Below, one piece after another: positions 20,976 through 30,060 of a stretch of 42,579 bases of DNA. The notes beneath the pieces were generated by a model. The model was not told where the DNA came from. It searched no databases and saw only the letters and a program-made list of their open reading frames with translations. The stretch is taken from contig CACZDG010000009.1 in NCBI GenBank assembly GCA_902779865.1, positions 1 to 42,579 on the forward strand, read 5' to 3'. The translations under genes were made by a program, and so were the position numbers. Source of the stretch: an uncultured bacterium. Its GTDB lineage: Bacteria; Verrucomicrobiota; Kiritimatiellia; RFP12; UBA1067. Within the stretch, counting starts at the first letter, position 1, and each line of letters begins with the position of its first letter.

Positions 20976-21913
20976 CGTCCGTGCGCTTTGCTCTGTCAAC
21001 AAACTGGAACAACGTCCGCCTCAACGACGGCGCCGCGATTGCCGACGAGGCGATTGCGATGGGGTTTGACGCGTTGGAGCTTGGATTCCGCACGATGCCC
21101 GAGCAGTTGCTGGGGTTCAAGAGTCGGCTCGACAGCATCCCAGTCGATTCCGTACATGCCTACTGTCCCGTGCCAATTGGCGCGCCGAGCGGTCACCCAG
21201 AGCTCCACCAGCTCGCCCACCGCGACGAGAACGAGCGTGCGCTTGCCCGCATCTTGCTCAAGCAGACTCTCGCCTGCGCGTCTGAACTGGGAGCGAAAGT
21301 GGTTGTGACTCATGCAGGGTACGCTGAGCTTGACGGAGTGTTCTGCAACTACGGTTCGGACGTTCTCCGCCGAATCCTTAAAAGCGGTGGCAAGCCGGAT
21401 GCGACGAGCCCGCGATACGCCAAGGTTGTTGCCAAGGCGAGGGTACGGCGGCAGAAACGCGGAATGGCGCTTCTTGACGTATTCAGGCGAGAACTCGACA
21501 ACGTGATTCCCGACTTTGAAAAGGCAGGTATCACGCTTGCGCTCGAAAACCTGCCGAGCCTTGAGGGGTTCCCCAATGCTGAAGAGGCGGAGACGCTGAT
21601 GAACGACCTTGCTGGCGCACCGGTGAAGCTGTGGTTCGACACCGGCCACGCGCGCGTTCGCGAGTGCCATCTCTGGGATGACCCGACAACGGAAATCGCC
21701 AACCGCTTTGCCGCAGATATATGCGGCATGCACCTGAACGACGTTGCTGATTTCCACGACGACCACCGACAGCCTGGGTGGGGCAAGGTAGATTTCGCCG
21801 CGCTGAAGCCGCTTGCGGAGAGGGACGTGCTGCGCGTGTTCGAGCCGCACGAGCCGGTGACGTTTGAAGAGCTCAAGGAAAGCCTCGCGCATATCCGGCG
21901 CATCTGGGAATGA
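20972..21913 (+). CDS. Sugar phosphate isomerase/epimerase-like TIM-barrel protein
   Basis: A 313-residue cytoplasmic protein of the xylose-isomerase-like TIM-barrel superfamily. Strand-end motifs: FALSTNWN, ALELGFR, VHAYCPVP, VVVTHAGYAEL, ITLALENLPS, KLWFDTGHARV, GMHLNDVADFHDDH and a final VFEPHEPVTFEELK, which provide the His, Glu and Asp ligands for a divalent metal. The start is a GTG whose last bases overlap the rhamnosidase stop (GTGA), so it is translationally coupled; a second GTG at 20981 is possible. It may isomerise the sugar released by the rhamnosidase, but the substrate is not visible. Confidence 0.75.
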   Translation: MTSVRFALSTNWNNVRLNDGAAIADEAIAMGFDALELGFRTMPEQLLGFKSRLDSIPVDSVHAYCPVPIGAPSGHPELHQLAHRDENERALARILLKQTLACASELGAKVVVTHAGYAELDGVFCNYGSDVLRRILKSGGKPDATSPRYAKVVAKARVRRQKRGMALLDVFRRELDNVIPDFEKAGITLALENLPSLEGFPNAEEAETLMNDLAGAPVKLWFDTGHARVRECHLWDDPTTEIANRFAADICGMHLNDVADFHDDHRQPGWGKVDFAALKPLAERDVLRVFEPHEPVTFEELKESLAHIRRIWE

Positions 21914-21947
21914 CCGCAGGCAACTGATCTACCTCTTTCAATCTGAC

Positions 21948-21977
21948 TTGAAAGGCGGGATAGAAATCGGGTATAAT
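21948..21977 (+). promoter_or_regulatory. Sigma70-type promoter of the fructuronate-reductase-like gene
   Basis: TTGAAA (21948-21953) and TATAAT (21972-21977) are separated by 18 nt, with GGG before the -10. The ATG is 38 nt downstream and is preceded by AAAGGA. Confidence 0.8.
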
Positions 21978-22015
21978 ATTTGCCGTAGCCGAATAAGTAA
22001 CAAGAAAGGAAAAAG

Positions 22016-23629
22016 ATGAAACTGTCTCTTGAATCGATAGCCAACGACAAGCAGTCGTGGGAAAAGGCCGGCGTGAAGCTGCCGTCGTTCGACATTGCCG
22101 CAATGCGCGCGCGCACCGAGTCCGAGCCTGAATGGGTGCATTTCGGCGCGGGCAACATCTTCCGCGGTTTCATTGGTTCGCTCTCGCAGCGGCTGCTGGA
22201 CGAAGGGCTTTCGCAGACGGGCATCATCGCTTGCGACACGTTTGACTACGACATCATCGACCAGATCTACACCGCGCAGGACAACCTGACGCTCAACGTG
22301 CTCCTCAACCCCGACGGCACGGTGTCCAAGGAAGTGCTCGCGGGCGTCGCGAAGGGAGTCAAGGCGAACTTCGCGGACGCGGAGTCGAAGGACTACCTCA
22401 AGTCGGTGTTCCGCGCGCCGTCCCTGAAGATGCTGTCCTTCACGATCACGGAGAAGGGCTATCAGCTGCGCCAGACGAACGGCGCGTACCTTCCGGTGGT
22501 GGAGGCTGACATGAAGGAGGGCCCCGAGGCAAGTCGTCATGCGATGTCCGTCGTCGCGGCGCTGCTGCTGGAGCGCTTCCGCGCCGGCAAGCTTCCGATC
22601 GCCGTCGTCTCGATGGACAACTGCTCGCACAACGGCGAGAAGCTAAAGGCGTCCGTAGTTGAGATGGCGAAGGCGTGGGTGGCGAACGGCTTCGCGCCGA
22701 CGGACTACCTCGCCTACGTGGAGGACGAGTCGGCCGTATCGTTCCCCTGGTCGATGATCGACAAGATCACGCCGCGTCCGCATCCCCGCGTTGTGGAGAT
22801 GCTTGCGAAGGACGGCATCGAGGGCATGGAGCCGATCGTCACATCGAAGAAGACGTTCATCGCCCCGTTCGTCAACGCCGAGAAGCCGCAGTACCTTGTG
22901 GTGGAGGACCGCTTCCCGAATGGACGCCCCGCGCTCGAGAAGGTCGGGGTTTACATGACGGACCGCGAGACGGTGAACAAGACGGAGAAGATGAAGGTCA
23001 CGACGTGCCTCAACCCGCTCCACACCGCGATGTCGATGTACGGGTGCCTCCTCGGCTACACGCTCATCTGCGAAGAAATGAAGGACGCGGACATCGTGAA
23101 GCTTGTCAAGCGCCTCGGCTACGTGGAGGGACTGCCCGTCGTGGTCGATCCGAAGATTCTCTCCCCCAAGGCGTTCATCGACGAAGTGGTGAACGAGCGC
23201 CTGCCGAACGTGTTCATGCCGGACGACCCGCGCCGCATCGCCACGGACACGTCGCAGAAGGTGGGAATCCGCTTCGGCGAGACGGTCAAGAGCTACATCG
23301 CGACCGGACGCGACCTCAACACGCTCGTCTCGCTCCCGCTCGCGCTTGCGGGCTGGATGCGTTACCTGCTCGCCGTCAACGACACGGGCGAGCCTATGGA
23401 GGTTTCGGCTGATCCGCTCAAAGACGAACTCCAGGCGAAGCTTGCGGGAATCGCGTGGAACGATCCTGCTTCCTATTCGGGACAGCTCAAGCCCATCCTC
23501 GCGAACGCATCCATCTTTGGAACCGACCTTACCAAGACGCCGCTTGCGGCCAAGATTGAGGGTTACTTCCTCCGTCTGCTAGAAGGCCCGGGGTCGGCTC
23601 GCCGTCTGTTGCAGGCCGAGCTGGCATAA
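22016..23629 (+). CDS. Mannitol dehydrogenase-family protein, fructuronate reductase-like
   Basis: A 537-residue polyol dehydrogenase of the long-chain mannitol dehydrogenase family. Hallmarks are WVHFGAGNIFRGFI near residue 40 (nucleotide binding), SFTITEKGY, VSMDNCSHNG, FPWSMIDKITPRP, and the catalytic region KMKVTTCLNPLHTA with Lys, Asn and His. The length and the phrase ITEKGY fit D-mannonate/fructuronate or mannitol/arabinitol oxidoreductases. It probably interconverts a ketose or keto-uronate with its polyol or aldonate in the cytoplasm, using NAD(H). It has its own strong promoter and Shine-Dalgarno site. Exact substrate is uncertain, so no gene symbol is given. Confidence 0.85.
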   Translation: MKLSLESIANDKQSWEKAGVKLPSFDIAAMRARTESEPEWVHFGAGNIFRGFIGSLSQRLLDEGLSQTGIIACDTFDYDIIDQIYTAQDNLTLNVLLNPDGTVSKEVLAGVAKGVKANFADAESKDYLKSVFRAPSLKMLSFTITEKGYQLRQTNGAYLPVVEADMKEGPEASRHAMSVVAALLLERFRAGKLPIAVVSMDNCSHNGEKLKASVVEMAKAWVANGFAPTDYLAYVEDESAVSFPWSMIDKITPRPHPRVVEMLAKDGIEGMEPIVTSKKTFIAPFVNAEKPQYLVVEDRFPNGRPALEKVGVYMTDRETVNKTEKMKVTTCLNPLHTAMSMYGCLLGYTLICEEMKDADIVKLVKRLGYVEGLPVVVDPKILSPKAFIDEVVNERLPNVFMPDDPRRIATDTSQKVGIRFGETVKSYIATGRDLNTLVSLPLALAGWMRYLLAVNDTGEPMEVSADPLKDELQAKLAGIAWNDPASYSGQLKPILANASIFGTDLTKTPLAAKIEGYFLRLLEGPGSARRLLQAELA

Positions 23630-23644
23630 ATACACGTCGCGCCA

Positions 23645-24943
23645 ATGTCCAACTCTTCGTCAGAGCCGCTTGCGGCGCGGATGCGTCCGCGCACTCTTGA
23701 GGAGGTCGTAGGCCAGGAGCACATCCTCGGCCCCGGCAAGCTGCTCCGCCGCGTGATCGAGGCTGACCGACTGACGAACATCATCTTGTTCGGTCCGCCC
23801 GGTTGCGGCAAGACTACGCTCGCCGAGGTGATTGCCCGCACCACGCGCCGCAACTTCGTGCGCTGCTCGGGCGTGGTCTCCAACGTTGCCGAAATCCGCA
23901 AGGTGTGCGACCGTGCGCGGAACGAACTTGGCGGCATGGGCACGATCCTCTTCATCGACGAGATACACCGCTTCAACAAGGCGCAGCAGGACGTGTTGCT
24001 GCCATACGTGGAAGACGGCACGGTCGTGTTGATTGGCGCGACGACGCACAACCCCTCAATGTTCGTCAACACGCCGCTCACCTCGCGCTCGCTCGTGTTC
24101 CAGCTCAAGCCAATAGCGCCTGAAGACGTCGCCGCGCTCCTTGACCGAGCGCTTGCAGACCCAGAACGCGGCTACGGCAAGGTGCCGACGTCGCTAGATG
24201 CGGATGCACGGCAGTTTCTCTCTGAAATCTGCGACGGCGACGGACGCCACGCGCTCACCGCGCTCGAGGTGGCCGTGCGTTCCACGCCCGCTTCGGCGGA
24301 TGGCGTGATCCACCTTACGCTCGACGTGATCCAGGAGTGCGTCCAGCGCCGACAGGTACAGTACGACAAGAAGGAGGACGGCCATTACGACACGATTAGC
24401 GCGTTCATCAAGTCCGTGCGCGGTTCCGATCCCGACGCCGCCATCTACTGGCTCGCAAAGATGATCGTGGCCGGCGAAGACCCGCGCTTCATCGCGCGCC
24501 GTCTCGTGATTCTAGCCTCTGAGGACATCGGTAACGCCGATCCACGCGGACTCACCATCGCCGTGGCCGCGCTCCAGACGGTCGAGTTCATCGGTATGCC
24601 CGAGGCGCGCATCACGCTCGCCCAGGCTACAACCTACCTCGCCACCGCGCCGAAGTCGAACCGTTCCTACGAGGCCATCGCGAAGGCCATCCACGACGTC
24701 GAAACGGGGGCGGTTCAGCCCGTCCCCGAGCACCTCAAGAACGTCCACGTGAAGGCCATCGGCGCGGAGGAGCACGATGGGTACAAATATCCGCACTCAT
24801 ACGCGGAGGCGTGGGTGGAGCAGTCTTACCTCCGCATACCGGAAACATACTACATCCCGTCCAATCAGGGCTACGAGGCTACCATCGCAAAGAGGATGGA
24901 AGCGTTGAAAGGTGCGGTGAATGGAGGATACGATCATGGCTGA
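23645..24943 (+). CDS. rarA: Replication-associated recombination protein A (RarA/MgsA)
   Basis: A 432-residue clamp-loader-like AAA+ ATPase acting at stalled replication forks. It has RPRTLEEVVGQEHILG near residue 14, Walker A FGPPGCGKTT near 49, Walker B ILFIDEIHRFNK, sensor 1 IGATTHNPS, the arginine finger region TSRSLVF, and the family-specific C-terminal tetramerisation region (DTISAFIKSVRGSDPDAAIYW, RRLVILASEDIGNAD, PHSYAEAW). Length is normal. It begins 15 nt after the preceding stop. Its 3' end overlaps the next start by 8 nt. Confidence 0.93.
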   Translation: MSNSSSEPLAARMRPRTLEEVVGQEHILGPGKLLRRVIEADRLTNIILFGPPGCGKTTLAEVIARTTRRNFVRCSGVVSNVAEIRKVCDRARNELGGMGTILFIDEIHRFNKAQQDVLLPYVEDGTVVLIGATTHNPSMFVNTPLTSRSLVFQLKPIAPEDVAALLDRALADPERGYGKVPTSLDADARQFLSEICDGDGRHALTALEVAVRSTPASADGVIHLTLDVIQECVQRRQVQYDKKEDGHYDTISAFIKSVRGSDPDAAIYWLAKMIVAGEDPRFIARRLVILASEDIGNADPRGLTIAVAALQTVEFIGMPEARITLAQATTYLATAPKSNRSYEAIAKAIHDVETGAVQPVPEHLKNVHVKAIGAEEHDGYKYPHSYAEAWVEQSYLRIPETYYIPSNQGYEATIAKRMEALKGAVNGGYDHG

Positions 24944-25712
24944 CGGCGACTACGAGCGCGGTCGCGGACGTGAAATCGGTGCAATAGCTGCAGAGTTGAA
25001 ACGTCTTGCCGCCGCACGTAGGGACGGCGTTGCGGCACGGCCGTCCGTTTTCGTGTTGAACGGGTGGGCTGCGAGTTCGCACGCGTGGGACTTGTGCCGT
25101 TTTCCTAGAGAGCGCATATTTTCGTACGTGGAGCAGTTGGACGGAGAGCCGGAGAAGGCAATGGAGAGCGCGGAGAGGTGCATCCTCGTCGGCTGGTCGA
25201 TGGGTGGCAGCTCGGCGCTGCGACTTTTCGCGCGTTGGTCGGAAAAGGTGGTGGGGCTTGTGCTCATAGCGGCAACTCCGCGCATGATGGAAGACAAGGA
25301 ATCTGGCTGGAAGGGGATGTCACCGCGTCGTCTGGAGGCGTTGCGGTACGGTCTTGTGATGACGCGCGGAGAAGGGTTCTTCGGCGTACCTGAAGGGAAG
25401 CCCAACCCCTATCTTGCCGACGAGCCGGAGAATCTTGAGCGCGGGCTCAAGTACCTGCTTGAAACAGACGTGCGCCCCGAACTGAGCGCAAGATGTCCCG
25501 TGGCCGGCGTGTCCGTACACGTGTTCCAGAGCGAACACGACGGCATCGTGAGGGCGGCCAATGCCGAATATCTGCATGGCATTTTCCAGCAGGCGTCCTT
25601 GACGATGGTTCCAGGAGTGGAACATGCTTTGCCCATATTCATTCCGGAGAAGATAGATGAAGCCGTTGATACTTGCATCAGGTTCGCCGCGGCGGGCCAA
25701 AATCCTGCGTGA
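24936..25712 (+). CDS. Alpha/beta hydrolase (BioH-like)
   Basis: A 258-residue soluble alpha/beta hydrolase. VFVLNGWAASSHAW near residue 45 is the oxyanion-hole region. LVGWSMGGSSALR carries the nucleophile Ser in GWSMG. HVFQSEHDGIV supplies the acid, and GVEHALPI the catalytic His. The HGWxxxxxxW and GWSMGG patterns and the small size are like BioH carboxylesterase, but no other biotin genes are near and a different esterase role is equally possible. The ATG at 24936 was chosen because GGAGG (24923-24927) sits 8 nt upstream. It overlaps rarA by 8 nt and maf by 56 nt. Confidence 0.75.
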   Translation: MADGDYERGRGREIGAIAAELKRLAAARRDGVAARPSVFVLNGWAASSHAWDLCRFPRERIFSYVEQLDGEPEKAMESAERCILVGWSMGGSSALRLFARWSEKVVGLVLIAATPRMMEDKESGWKGMSPRRLEALRYGLVMTRGEGFFGVPEGKPNPYLADEPENLERGLKYLLETDVRPELSARCPVAGVSVHVFQSEHDGIVRAANAEYLHGIFQQASLTMVPGVEHALPIFIPEKIDEAVDTCIRFAAAGQNPA

Positions 25713-26226
25713 TCTCGGAATTGATTTCGAGATCGTGAAGACGGATGCGGATGAAACCGCAATACCGGACGACCCGGTGCGCACGGTCACCGCGAACGCC
25801 CTTGCCAAGCTCCACGCGGCGGCCGGTGCGGTTGATTCTCAGCGTTCGATTCTCGCTGCAGACACGATTGTATGGTTTGCAGACCGTATTTACGGCAAAC
25901 CGTGCGATCTTGACGAGGCGAAGGAGTTTCTGCGGGAGCTTTCGGGCCAGACTCACTCCGTATTCACCGGCGTCGCATTCCGCGCCGAGGATGGTACGGA
26001 GCGGACGGCATGCGCCGAGTCGCGCGTAACGTTCCGTGTGTTGACGGAGGAGGCAATCGCGGACTACGTTGCGCGCGTGCATCCGACTGATCGCGCCGGT
26101 GCATACGACATAGACGAGTCCGGCGACCTCATTGTGGCTTCATACACCGGTTCATACGAGAACATCATGGGCCTTCCTGTGGAACCGCTGCGTACCTTTG
26201 GCATTGGCGCTTGCAACGCCGGATAA
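25657..26226 (+). CDS. maf: Maf-type nucleoside triphosphate pyrophosphatase
   Basis: A 189-residue Maf/YhdE protein, which hydrolyses non-canonical or dTTP/UTP-type nucleotides to the monophosphate. Motifs: the N-terminal LILASGSPRRAKILRDLG, SILAADTIVW with the catalytic Asp, YGKPCDLDEAKEFL, SGQTHSVFTGVA, and DRAGAYDIDE near the C terminus, which ends with SYENIMGLPVEPL. Length is normal. GGAGAAG precedes the ATG inside the upstream hydrolase gene, and the two genes overlap by 56 nt in different frames. Confidence 0.93.
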   Translation: MKPLILASGSPRRAKILRDLGIDFEIVKTDADETAIPDDPVRTVTANALAKLHAAAGAVDSQRSILAADTIVWFADRIYGKPCDLDEAKEFLRELSGQTHSVFTGVAFRAEDGTERTACAESRVTFRVLTEEAIADYVARVHPTDRAGAYDIDESGDLIVASYTGSYENIMGLPVEPLRTFGIGACNAG

Positions 26227-26274
26227 AGTTTTTGCAAGCTGTGAAAAGGTCTGGATTTTTCCAACCGTTTCGTG

Positions 26275-26280
26275 TAAAAT
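26275..26280 (+). promoter_or_regulatory. Probable -10 box upstream of the Tat TIM-barrel gene
   Basis: CGTGTAAAATAGAGCC contains TAAAAT at 26275-26280, 31 nt before the ATG at 26312. It resembles the other -10 sites of the window but has no evident -35. Confidence 0.4.
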
Positions 26281-26311
26281 AGAGCCTTGTTTCAACAAAA
26301 TAGGAGACCGA

Positions 26312-27268
26312 ATGAACAGAAGAGATTTTTTGAAGGGCGGAGCCGTGGCAGGTATGGCTGCGGCTTGCATGTCCGCGCGCGGCGAGGCGTGTTGCGGGAA
26401 CGGCATGCCGAAGCTGACGCCGCCGGAAAAGCCGGCGCAGCTGAACCTTTGCCTCCAGTGGGGGCTTATTCCCACGAAGGACGACATCAACGCAAAACTC
26501 GATTACCTCGAATCGAACGATTTCCAGGCTGTGGAGGTGCCCTCCGGGCTCAACTGGTTGCGTGATCGTGGACCGAAGCTCGTTGACGCGCTCAAGGGAC
26601 GCAAGCTCTTCCTCGCCACGGCCTGCGGACCGTCGCGGTTCGATTACGCCGACAAGGCCAAGAACGACGCCGAGGTTGCGAAGTTCATGCCCGTCCTTGA
26701 AATACTTGGTGAAATGAAGAGCGTTGGACTCATCATCTGTCCGGCGCGCGGACGTCCGGAGGTTGGCCACAAGGAACTGCGCGCTGACTTCGTGGAGAAC
26801 ACCGGCAAGCGCCTTGCCGAGAAGGCCGCCGCATGTGGTACGTCCATCGTCTTGGAGCCGCTCCGTCGCGGCGAGACGCCGTTCCTCCGCCAGGTGGCTG
26901 ACGGCGCGAAGATGGCACAGGAGATCGGCCCCGGCTGCACGGTGATGGGCGACTTCTGGCACATGCGCTGGGAGGAGCCTAGCTTCTTCGCGGCGTTCGT
27001 GGCGGCCGGCAAACTGCTTTCGCATGTCCATATCGCCTCGCTTGGCAATCGCAAGGTGCCGGGCACGGACGGCGAATTGGACAACTACGTAGATGGCTTC
27101 AAGGGCCTCAAGTTCATCGGTTACCGCGGGGCGGTCTCGATGGAGTGCGGTTTCCCCGCCAAGGGCAAGGACGAACGTGGCAAGCCTATCATGCCCAACA
27201 ACGACGAGAAGAGCGTGCTCATCCAGAACATGGTGAAGCTCCTGCGCCGCCAGTGGGCGGAGGCTTAA
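26312..27268 (+). CDS. Tat-exported sugar isomerase-like TIM-barrel protein
   Basis: A 318-residue protein with a twin-arginine signal, MNRRDFLKGGAVAGMAAACM. The mature part is a xylose-isomerase-like TIM barrel: LCLQWGLIP, DFQAVEVPSGL, FLATACGPSRF, GLIICPARGRPE, GTSIVLEPLRRGE, CTVMGDFWHMRWEE, LSHVHIASLGNR and AVSMECGF, with a normal set of acidic and His residues on strand ends. The ATG at 26312 follows AGGAGA closely; the open frame to 26132 overlaps maf and lacks a signal. The next gene, a Gfo/Idh/MocA protein with the same MNRRDF signal, lies 37 nt downstream, so both act in the periplasm on related sugar substrates (inference). Confidence 0.8.
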   Translation: MNRRDFLKGGAVAGMAAACMSARGEACCGNGMPKLTPPEKPAQLNLCLQWGLIPTKDDINAKLDYLESNDFQAVEVPSGLNWLRDRGPKLVDALKGRKLFLATACGPSRFDYADKAKNDAEVAKFMPVLEILGEMKSVGLIICPARGRPEVGHKELRADFVENTGKRLAEKAAACGTSIVLEPLRRGETPFLRQVADGAKMAQEIGPGCTVMGDFWHMRWEEPSFFAAFVAAGKLLSHVHIASLGNRKVPGTDGELDNYVDGFKGLKFIGYRGAVSMECGFPAKGKDERGKPIMPNNDEKSVLIQNMVKLLRRQWAEA

Positions 27269-27289
27269 CAACAAGCATACGACAACAAG
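27268..27289 (+). repeat. Single copy of the 22-bp ACAACAAG-type repeat
   Basis: This 22-bp stretch, whose first base is the last base of the upstream stop codon, matches the first unit at 566-587 with two mismatches (20 of 22). It shows that the element inside the GH106-like gene is a dispersed genomic repeat. Confidence 0.8.
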
Positions 27290-27305
27290 AAAAAGGAAAT
27301 CATCA

Positions 27306-28658
27306 ATGAACAGAAGAGACTTCATCAAGGTTGGTGCCGCCGTTGCGGTGAGTGCGCCGTCAATTGTCAAGGGCGAGGATGCACCGCGCGTCTTCAAGGT
27401 GGGCATCGTGGGATGCGGCGGACGCGGCAACGGCGCCCTCAACGACATCCACAAGGCAGCCGAGCTGCTGCGCAGCGAGGGCTGCAACGTCCAGATCAAG
27501 GTCGTGGCGGCGGCGGACTTCTTCGTCGAGAAGGCGAAGAAGGTCGCGCAGCGTTTCGGCTTCGACGAGAAGTTCGCTTTCGGCGGCGCGTGCGGCTACA
27601 AGCAGGTGATGGCGAGCGACGCGGACATCGTGATCCTTACCACGCCTCTCGCGTTCCGTCCCGTACACACGATGGCGGCTATCCAGGCCGGTAAGCACGT
27701 GTTCGCCGAGAAGGGCGTGGCCGTTGACGGACCGGGCGTGCGACTGATGATCGCCGCCTCGAAGCTCGCCCGCGAGAAGGGGCTCACGATCGTGGCTGGT
27801 ACCCAGCGCCGCCACTCGCGCGCCTATCGTCTGATCGCGGACGCTCTCCAGAAGGGCATCGTGAGCCCGATCATCGGTGGCAATGTCTATTGGAACGGCG
27901 CGGTGCCGTGGGTGCGTCCGCGCGAGGCGGGGATGAGCAACGCGGCGTACCTGTGTAACAACTGGCTCAACTTCACGGAACTCTCCGGCGACCACATCTG
28001 CGAGCAGCATGTCCACAACATCGACATCGCGAACTGGTACATCGGACGCTACCCGAAGAGCGCGCTCGGTTTCGGCGCGCGCATGCGCCGCGTCTCGGGC
28101 AACCAGTACGACTTCTTCAGCATCGACTTCGACTACGGCGAAGGCGTCCACATCCACTCGATGTGCCGCCAGATCGACGGCTGCTCGGGCGGCGGCGTGG
28201 GCGAGGTGTTCCGTACCAAGGACTCCGTGATCTCCGCCGGACACGCCGTGCGCATGCTCGGCACCAACAAGAAGCTCGAACTTTCCGGCGACTTCAAGGA
28301 GGGAAGCCCCACCACGATCGAGCATTGGGACCTCCTGCGTTCCATCATGAAGATCGGCCCCTACTTCAACGAGGGCGAGCAAGTGGCGATGTCCACCGCC
28401 TGCGCGATCATCGGCCGCATCTCCTGCTATACGGGACAGATCGTTTCCATGGCGTCGATCATCTCCGACGAAAACAGCAAGTACTACAACATGGAGTGTC
28501 TGCCGCGTGCGACTGACTTCGAGAATGGCGAGGTGTCCATGCCGGCGAACGGCGACAATGAGTGGGCGCTTCCTGGTCGTCCGTGGCGCAATCTGCCGAA
28601 GGATATTCCGACAACGAACAAGGCCACGCAGGGCGCACCGCTTGGATATAGGGTGTAG
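27306..28658 (+). CDS. Tat-exported Gfo/Idh/MocA-family oxidoreductase
   Basis: A 450-residue protein with signal MNRRDFIKVGAAVAVSAPSI, followed by a Rossmann domain (FKVGIVGCGGRGNGAL, VVAAADFFVEKA, DIVILTTPL, HVFAEKGVAVDG with the EK signature of the family) and a C-terminal alpha/beta domain with ELSGDHICEQHVHNIDIANW, which carries the usual DxxxH-type catalytic region. Tat export with the dinucleotide cofactor bound is typical of glucose-fructose oxidoreductase-like members. It probably oxidises or isomerises a sugar in the periplasm together with the upstream TIM-barrel protein. The sugar is not identifiable. Confidence 0.85.
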   Translation: MNRRDFIKVGAAVAVSAPSIVKGEDAPRVFKVGIVGCGGRGNGALNDIHKAAELLRSEGCNVQIKVVAAADFFVEKAKKVAQRFGFDEKFAFGGACGYKQVMASDADIVILTTPLAFRPVHTMAAIQAGKHVFAEKGVAVDGPGVRLMIAASKLAREKGLTIVAGTQRRHSRAYRLIADALQKGIVSPIIGGNVYWNGAVPWVRPREAGMSNAAYLCNNWLNFTELSGDHICEQHVHNIDIANWYIGRYPKSALGFGARMRRVSGNQYDFFSIDFDYGEGVHIHSMCRQIDGCSGGGVGEVFRTKDSVISAGHAVRMLGTNKKLELSGDFKEGSPTTIEHWDLLRSIMKIGPYFNEGEQVAMSTACAIIGRISCYTGQIVSMASIISDENSKYYNMECLPRATDFENGEVSMPANGDNEWALPGRPWRNLPKDIPTTNKATQGAPLGYRV

Positions 28659-28674
28659 TGGGTTCGTGGTTCGA

Positions 28675-28687
28675 GGTTAGTGATTAG
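28675..28687 (+). repeat. Third copy of the GGTTAGTGATTAG dispersed repeat
   Basis: Exact match to 1758-1770 and 1772-1784. It lies in the 49-bp gap before the citrate synthase gene, followed by AGAGGAGAG and the start region. Confidence 0.8.
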
Positions 28688-28707
28688 AGGAGAGTTGAGA
28701 AAGGAAG

Positions 28708-30060
28708 ATGATCGATCCGGTTTGGCTAAAGGCGCACGCTGACGATGTGCGGCGGGTAGATGCAATCGATCCGGCGTTGTACCAGAGGTTCAACGTCAAG
28801 CGAGGTTTGCGCAATGCGGACGGCACGGGCGTGCTGGTGGGGCTTACCACCATCGGCAACGTCCACGGCTACGTCGTGTCGGAAGGTGAGAAGCAGGCCG
28901 TTCCCGGTCAGCTCTTCTACCGCGGCGTGGACGTGGTTGACATCGTGCGCGCCTGCGAGCGTGAAAAGCGTTTCGGGTTCGAGGAATGCGCCTACCTGCT
29001 GCTCTTCGGCACGCTGCCAACTGTGGCGCAGCTCGGGGAGTGGCAGTCGCTCCTCGCCGAGTACCGTCGCCTGCCGGACGGTTTCAAGGAAAACGCGATC
29101 ATCCACGCGCCGGGCATGGACATCATGAACTCCATCGCCCGCGCGGTTCTCACCGCATACACCTACGATTCCACCCCAGACCTGCTCGACATCGAGACGA
29201 ACCTCCGCCAGGCGATTGAGCTGATCGGCGGCTTCCCCACCATTGCGGCGTATGCCTACCAGGCGAAGGCGCACTACCACCTTGGCAGGTCGCTGATGCT
29301 ACGGTATCCCGATCCGACGCATGGCACTGCGGAAAACATCCTCACGCTCATCCGCGAGGACGGTCGCTACACGCAGCTCGAAGCTGAGACGCTCGACCTC
29401 GCGCTCATCCTCCACGCCGAGCACGGCGGCGGCAACAACTCGAGCTTCGTCACGCACGTGATAACGTCCGCGTTCTCCGACATGTACTCCACTGTCGCCG
29501 CCGCCACGCTCTCCCTCAAGGGCAGCCGCCACGGCGGTGCGAACCTTCGCACGATGCGCCAGATGGCCGAGATGAAGCGCAACGTGCGCAAGTGGACCGA
29601 CTCCGGCGAGGTTGCCGACTACATCGCGAAAATCGTGCGCCGCGAGGCGGGCGACGGCACGGGTCTCGTTTACGGTCTCGGACACGCCGTATATACGATT
29701 TCCGATCCGCGCGCGCAGTTGCTGAAGGAGAAGGCCAGGAAACTGGCAGAGGCAAACGGACGCCTCGACGAGTTCGCGCTCTACGACTCCATCGAGACGC
29801 TTGGGCCGGGCATCATACAGAAAGCCCATCCGGGTGCCCGCGACGTCTGCGCGAACGTTGACCTCTACAGCGGCTTTGTTTACGACATGCTCGGCATTCC
29901 GCAGGACCTCTACACGCCGCTCTTCGCCGTCGGTCGCGTCGTCGGCTGGTGTGCGCACCGCATGGAGGAACTCACCAACGCAGGGCCGATCATACGTCCT
30001 GCTTACAAGCCCATCTACAAGGGAGTGCGTCCATACGAACCCCTGGAGGCGCGCGGATGA
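28708..30060 (+). CDS. gltA: Citrate synthase
   Basis: A 450-residue citrate synthase family enzyme that condenses acetyl-CoA and oxaloacetate at the entry to the TCA cycle. Catalytic elements: ALILHAEHGGGNNSSF with the first His, VYGLGHAVYTISDPRA with the GHAVY His, and NVDLYSGFVYDMLGIP with the Asp. A substrate-binding arginine is expected near GSRHGGAN. The N terminus (LVGLTTIGNVHGYV, GQLFYRGVDVVDIV) is of the form with a preceding small domain, seen in many anaerobes; 2-methylcitrate synthase activity cannot be excluded. Its stop overlaps the xseA start by 4 nt. Confidence 0.88.
   Translation: MIDPVWLKAHADDVRRVDAIDPALYQRFNVKRGLRNADGTGVLVGLTTIGNVHGYVVSEGEKQAVPGQLFYRGVDVVDIVRACEREKRFGFEECAYLLLFGTLPTVAQLGEWQSLLAEYRRLPDGFKENAIIHAPGMDIMNSIARAVLTAYTYDSTPDLLDIETNLRQAIELIGGFPTIAAYAYQAKAHYHLGRSLMLRYPDPTHGTAENILTLIREDGRYTQLEAETLDLALILHAEHGGGNNSSFVTHVITSAFSDMYSTVAAATLSLKGSRHGGANLRTMRQMAEMKRNVRKWTDSGEVADYIAKIVRREAGDGTGLVYGLGHAVYTISDPRAQLLKEKARKLAEANGRLDEFALYDSIETLGPGIIQKAHPGARDVCANVDLYSGFVYDMLGIPQDLYTPLFAVGRVVGWCAHRMEELTNAGPIIRPAYKPIYKGVRPYEPLEARG

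Noticed and set aside
24936-25712. Naming the alpha/beta hydrolase bioH
   Set aside because: Motifs and size fit, but no biotin pathway gene is near and many small esterases share these motifs.
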